Of a DNA stretch of 64,000 nt, positions 59,843-64,000 are shown piece by piece; position 1 is the first letter of the stretch; every line of letters starts with the position of its first letter. The stretch spans positions 5,420,501 through 5,484,500 of the forward strand of contig PUFA01000034.1 of the NCBI GenBank assembly GCA_003508835.1, read 5' to 3'. The stretch comes from Eonycteris spelaea. Taxonomy: Eukaryota > Chordata > Mammalia > Chiroptera > Pteropodidae. Made by a program: the position numbers and the translations under genes. Below the pieces are notes generated by a model. It was not told where the DNA came from. It did not search any database and saw only the letters and a program-made list of their open reading frames with translations.

Positions 59843-61310
59843 TATATATACATATATATATTTATATTCTATTTCTATCTTCCTCTTTCAAACTAAATCT
59901 AAAAATACCTTGTATATATTTAAAAAGTTGTCTGAAACAAAGTGTTTATATATAGCCGGTGCTTAAAAACAATTTTATGAGTGCTAAATTAGAATTGAGC
60001 ATTAGCTCAAATACTTAAGAAAGCAGCTGATGCTATTCAAGCCTAGGCCACCTGCTTTCCCCAAGGGAGCCAGTCAAACCTGAGTGAGTGGCTGAGAGAA
60101 GCACATTGGGGAAGGGAAGGCTCTGTGCTGCAGCGCGGGCAGAGGGCCTTTCGAAAGACGGAGCAGCTGTCCTTGCGCTCATCAAGAAGGGCCATTCATG
60201 CAAGATCGTCTCGTCCATCACACGAGACAGCTCTGATCCCGACCTTGAAATGGCACACTCTCGGTGGAGAAACGGAAGGTCAAGAACACTTACTGACTGA
60301 CTGCAAGTTACACCACAGGACTTGAGCTAGTTTTTTCTTCATGGGGATTATCAATTATCCCATTTCTTTCTATTATTATGTTTTCGTTTGATAGATTTGG
60401 GGAAACAATCTCCAAAAGGCGAAATGATTTGTTCATAATAATAGGATGACGGGTTGAGACCTGTCTTGTTTCTAAGTCCAAGCTCTTTGTCACACACCAT
60501 GTTCAGGGCGTTTTCTCTCCCAGGATCACGTAGTAAACTACGAGATCATCAGCTTTTGTTTACGTCCTGCCACCTGAAGGAGACACCAGTCTGTAGTGTT
60601 TGAGGACAAGTCTGGACAGAAAATCTCTCCCCTTGCACATATACACATTAAACGATATACAATTCGTTTTTGTAGATTAAAATTTGTCAAAGTTATCATT
60701 TTCATATGATGCACCCTAATGACTTGCTCACGGTAATAACCCAAGAGTCAATAACTGTAACTCTTGCTCTAGTGCCTGTTGGCGATCTTCTGGCCTAGAA
60801 AAAACCTGTACCTGTCCCTTTGCCTCAGGCACACCTAGAAAACAAGTCTCCCCTTGCCTGGGGACGAACATCCAGCATCACCCTTCACTCCAGGAATATG
60901 CACTCATCTGGGAAAACAGAGAAAAGCCACATCTAAATTGAGCAGAAATTCAGGCATTCCCCCTTGAATTGCTATCTACATAATTAAAGACAAGAGTATG
61001 TGTCTGAGATATACCTGCAAATAACAGAGTGGATAAATGAAGAAAAATACTAAACCAGGAACCACACCCCTAAAGATCATCACACGTTTGGCATAAACCC
61101 ACACTGAAAATGCTACGTACAGGTCAACACACTGTGGGTGCCAAGAGGAAGTGTGTCTGTGATCATTTTTACAAAAGGGGTGTTGGCTTCTTTGACACCA
61201 TGAATAAATAAAATTCAAATCTGTGGGCATTTGTCAACTTCTCCAATATGTATGAATCACTGAAATTTTAATAGACCTATCAGGTTATCCTGGGGAATAG
61301 TTCCATCTTT
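59566..61310. other. Intergenic, with TA repeat and a CpG-bearing patch
   Basis: A (TA)n/(CA)n stretch lies at 59808-59862. The part at about 60065-60295 retains many CpG ('cagcgcgggcagagggcctt', 'gatcgtctcgtcc') and has a 70-codon open frame on the + strand with no similarity I know. The rest is AT-rich. Confidence 0.5.
59808..59862. repeat. (TA)n/(CA)n microsatellite
   Basis: Alternating TATATA then ACACACA and again ATATAT. Confidence 0.92.
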
Positions 61311-61700
61311 AAGATATTTTTTAATTTTATTGTATTAGTTTCAAGTATACAGTACACTGGTTAGACACTTACACAGTTTATGAAACAATCCCCCTGATTA
61401 CTCTATCTCCCTTCTGGCTCTATACATAGCCTTTACTGCTGACTGCGCCCCTATGCTGTGCTGCCCATCCCTGTGATCACCTATCAACTGTTAATTTGTA
61501 CTTCCGTAACCCTTCACCACTTTCTCCCTGTCCCTCCTTTCCCCTCCCTTCCGGCCATCACCAGATTGTCCTTTATATTTGCGAGTCTGTTTTTGATTAG
61601 TTTGTTCTTTTTTGTTCCTTAGATTCTGCATATAAGTGAAATCATATGGTATTTATCTTTCTCTGTCTGATGTATTTCACTCAGCGTAATAACCTCTAGA
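61311..61700 (-). mobile_element. L1 3' end, reversed
   Basis: It reads as the reverse complement of the L1 tail seen at 42.3 and 48.8 kb: 'tgatcacctatcaactgtta', 'atttgtacttccgtaaccct' and 'agattctgcatataagtgaa'. 5' truncated. Confidence 0.85.
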
Positions 61701-63240
61701 AGTTCACAGCTTTGCAAAGGGGAAGGGAAGGTAATCCTGAAAATCCAAGCTGATTCAAAGCCACGACCACTATGTGTGTATTAAATTGAACCACCATCTT
61801 ATTCACATGTCTAATTCCCTAAGAATTCATGAGAGACGAGCACTGAAACCTCTTCCCTGCATTTATTTTGCTCCTTTTTGGTTTCCTAGGAGAAGGTGAA
61901 TTTGAAGGTTTTCATATCTATTGCAAGGATGCCCCAAACCACAGCAATTAATAAAAAAAAAATTGCCTTGAATGTACAAATTTTTTCAACTCTTAAATTC
62001 TTTAAGTCATTGAAGCAATGCCCACAAATACTACTACCTATTAATTGAACATTTAAAATGTATCAGGCTTTTTATGTATCTATAAACTTATTTAATCACA
62101 AACTCCCCCATACTGTTATGAGTCCCATGTGATAGCTGAGAAAAGTGAGGCGAGGAGTATTTGAATTCTCAGGGTCCCACATCTAAGAAGAGGTTGAGTG
62201 GGATATGAAAACAGATATTCTGATTCCTGGGTCCATATTTTGAATAGTCAAAATTCTGTCACTTATGCGTGGCTGTCATGGCAGCCACACCCTCTCACAA
62301 ATAAGGACCCCTATGACAGCCTCATGGTAACAAAGCACCCACTGACCCCCAAGTGTTCCAGGAAATGGCTGCCATGGAAAGCTGTCCCCTCACAATACTG
62401 AGCAATCCTTATTTTGCTATGTGCCCAAACTGTAGTTGACCCCTTGCTGCCAACCAAGGGCTGCCATTAGAAAGTCGTTCCATTTCTAAAGCTCTCACCT
62501 GAGTAGAACACTTGTCAATCAGAGAGGATCTCGGTATTTCGTGTTTTTACTCTATGAAACAGAATCGCCTTTAAACCCTTGAACACCTGCTGAAATGAAA
62601 GTGGCAGCAGATGATTTCCCTCTAGGTTTTATAAACAGTCTGTGGTAAGCTGATCTCAGACCTACTTTTGTCTTTAATCACGAAACACAAATCAGTTTGA
62701 CCCTTTTGATTTCCAGTCATGTTAAAATACTGAAAATTCAAAGGACTCAGAATTCTTAGACTCTCAACCCACTGGAATTACAACAAACTTTATTAAAACA
62801 TAAAAGAAAATCCATGTTACACTCTGATCAAGTATTACTATTAAAAGAGAAAATTGAACGTTTGATTCCTGATAGATAATAATAAAATAAATAATTGCTA
62901 ACATGGTTTCCAGAAGAGGGATCTATAGAGAAAAATAGAACTATCTCTTCCGGACAGTCTGTGTTCTCATACATAGAGATAACAATGTCCCTACAGAGCA
63001 TCGGAATTAATGAGATATGTCACTTGCCCCAGATATGCCAAGATGTTCTCAAGCTTTGAGCCATACCACTGAGCATTTGTTATATATCCTCACATTACCC
63101 TGATTGTAAAGGATGTAGAATAAAGTTTCTTCTTTGTTCTCTTCATTTATAGCTATACGAAGAAGCAAGACTGTTTCTGCCAAAATATAAACGCTGCTAC
63201 CTGCCAAGATAATTTCATCCCCCCCACCACCCCGACACAC
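61701..63240. other. Intergenic, nothing recognised
   Basis: AT-rich sequence with no gene or clear repeat. Short open frames at 62198-62401 and 63049-63246 (minus) have no known similarity. Confidence 0.5.
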
Positions 63241-63715
63241 ACACAAATCCTGTGCCCATTAGGCGGTTGTTCCCTCTTCCCTCATCCTCCTAGTCTTTGG
63301 TGACCACCAATCTGCATTGTTTCTATGACTCACTCCCCAGCTTTTTAGCTAAAAGCACTGTAGTCTCTCTCTGGGTTTGCCTATTCTGGATATTTCATAT
63401 AAATAGAATCGAACAATAGCTGACCTTTTGTGACTGGCTTCTTTCACTTAGCATAATGCTTTCAAGGTTCACCCCTATAGCAGCCATGCATCAGTACATC
63501 ATTCATGTTTAGGGCTAAATAGTATAGCACAATTTTTTTTGTTTTTTATCCATGCAACCATTGGTGAGCATTTGAACTGTTCTGCACAGCGCCACTGTGA
63601 ACATGAGTGAAATATGCTGGAGTCTCAGTTTCCAGTTCTTATATACCTGGGAGCAGAATTGCCAGGTCATATGGCAATTTTGAGGCACTTCGATATTGCT
63701 TTTAAATCAAAAATA
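63241..63715 (-). mobile_element. Old L1 3' UTR fragment, reversed
   Basis: 'gtttgcctattctggatatt', 'tttcacttagcataatgctt', 'gtgaacatgagtgaaatatg' and 'agaattgccaggtcatatgg' follow the reverse complement of an older L1M 3' UTR. The remaining 285 bases to the window end show nothing. Confidence 0.8.
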
Positions 63716-64000
63716 ATACGACGTAAGATGGAACTTGTCAAGTAGCAGACAGTAGGTTCTGATACCCCGGAATGAAGTAATAACCAGGCGTAATCTAATC
63801 TAATCGGCTCTGGGGACTTTCTCAGAATGAGTACAGCCGTGGGGAATAAAGTTTTCTGTGGGAGACTCTACCTCGCTTTTACTGTATAGGTAGACCTGGC
63901 CCATATTTAAAAGTGAGGAAGTCATTCTAATTTGAAGGACAGAAAAAATACATATCCGAATCATAATCTGCCACCAGGCTTATTGTATCAATATGTCAAA

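Noticed and set aside
40271..64000. DAW1 or another protein-coding gene downstream
   Set aside because: I searched both strands for recognisable WD-repeat or other conserved exons and saw none; the known spacing in other mammals puts DAW1 beyond the window.
1..64000. A novel multi-gene biological system
   Set aside because: Only one conserved gene is visible. The remaining sequence is repeats and non-coding DNA; I see no gene cluster that would support such a claim.

Overview
The window looks like nuclear DNA from a placental mammal. It is AT-rich, with widely spaced GT-AG exons, degenerate L1/HAL1 LINEs, ERVL-MaLR LTRs, MIR-like SINEs, hAT-type MITEs and microsatellites. There are no primate Alu, rodent B1/B2 or ruminant BovB/Bov-tA sequences. 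The L1 3' ends (about 42.3, 48.5 and 61.3 kb) resemble tails I associate with bats, so a bat is a tentative guess only.

The one protein-coding gene I can support is the 3' part of SPHKAP (sphingosine kinase type 1-interacting protein / SKIP, a type-I PKA anchoring protein), on the + strand. Nine coding exons are visible: 8182-8241, 9801-9934, 11330-11585, 13078-16841 (the giant central exon), 26935-27118, 29008-29094, 31384-31436, 31526-31713 and 38400-38543 (stop codon). A likely 3' UTR runs to a poly(A) signal at 40247-40252. I infer these to be exons 4-12 of 12; the first exons lie upstream of the window. All nine exons have consensus splice sites, and the phases of adjacent exons agree.

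The unexpected result is that the otherwise well conserved coding sequence is broken by seven small frame-changing differences: one in 9801-9934, four in 13078-16841 and two in 26935-27118. Six behave as net one-base losses. I found no nonsense substitution in the correct reading frames. Either SPHKAP has been lost recently in this lineage or the assembly carries indel errors; the pattern favours error but does not prove it. Functional segments are preserved at the protein level: an FFAT-like VAP-binding motif, the PKA-RI anchoring helix, a threefold ESI motif and the AKAP-like C-terminus.

Region by region: 1-8181 is upstream intron. 8182-16841 holds four exons, with a DNA transposon at 12.1-12.5 kb. 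16842-26934 is a large intron with a HAL1/L1 block at about 20.5-24.0 kb. 26935-31713 holds four exons, with an 89-bp intron between the last two. 31714-38399 is an intron with two MaLR LTRs. 38400-40270 is the last exon and 3' UTR. 40271-64000 is intergenic, with no gene I can support; it carries repeats, purine and pyrimidine tracts and a few CpG-retaining patches, one with a perfect RFX X-box (45322-45335). In other mammals the next gene in this direction is DAW1, a ciliary gene on the opposite strand, and the window does not appear to reach it. I saw no RNA genes, CRISPR arrays or novel multi-gene system.
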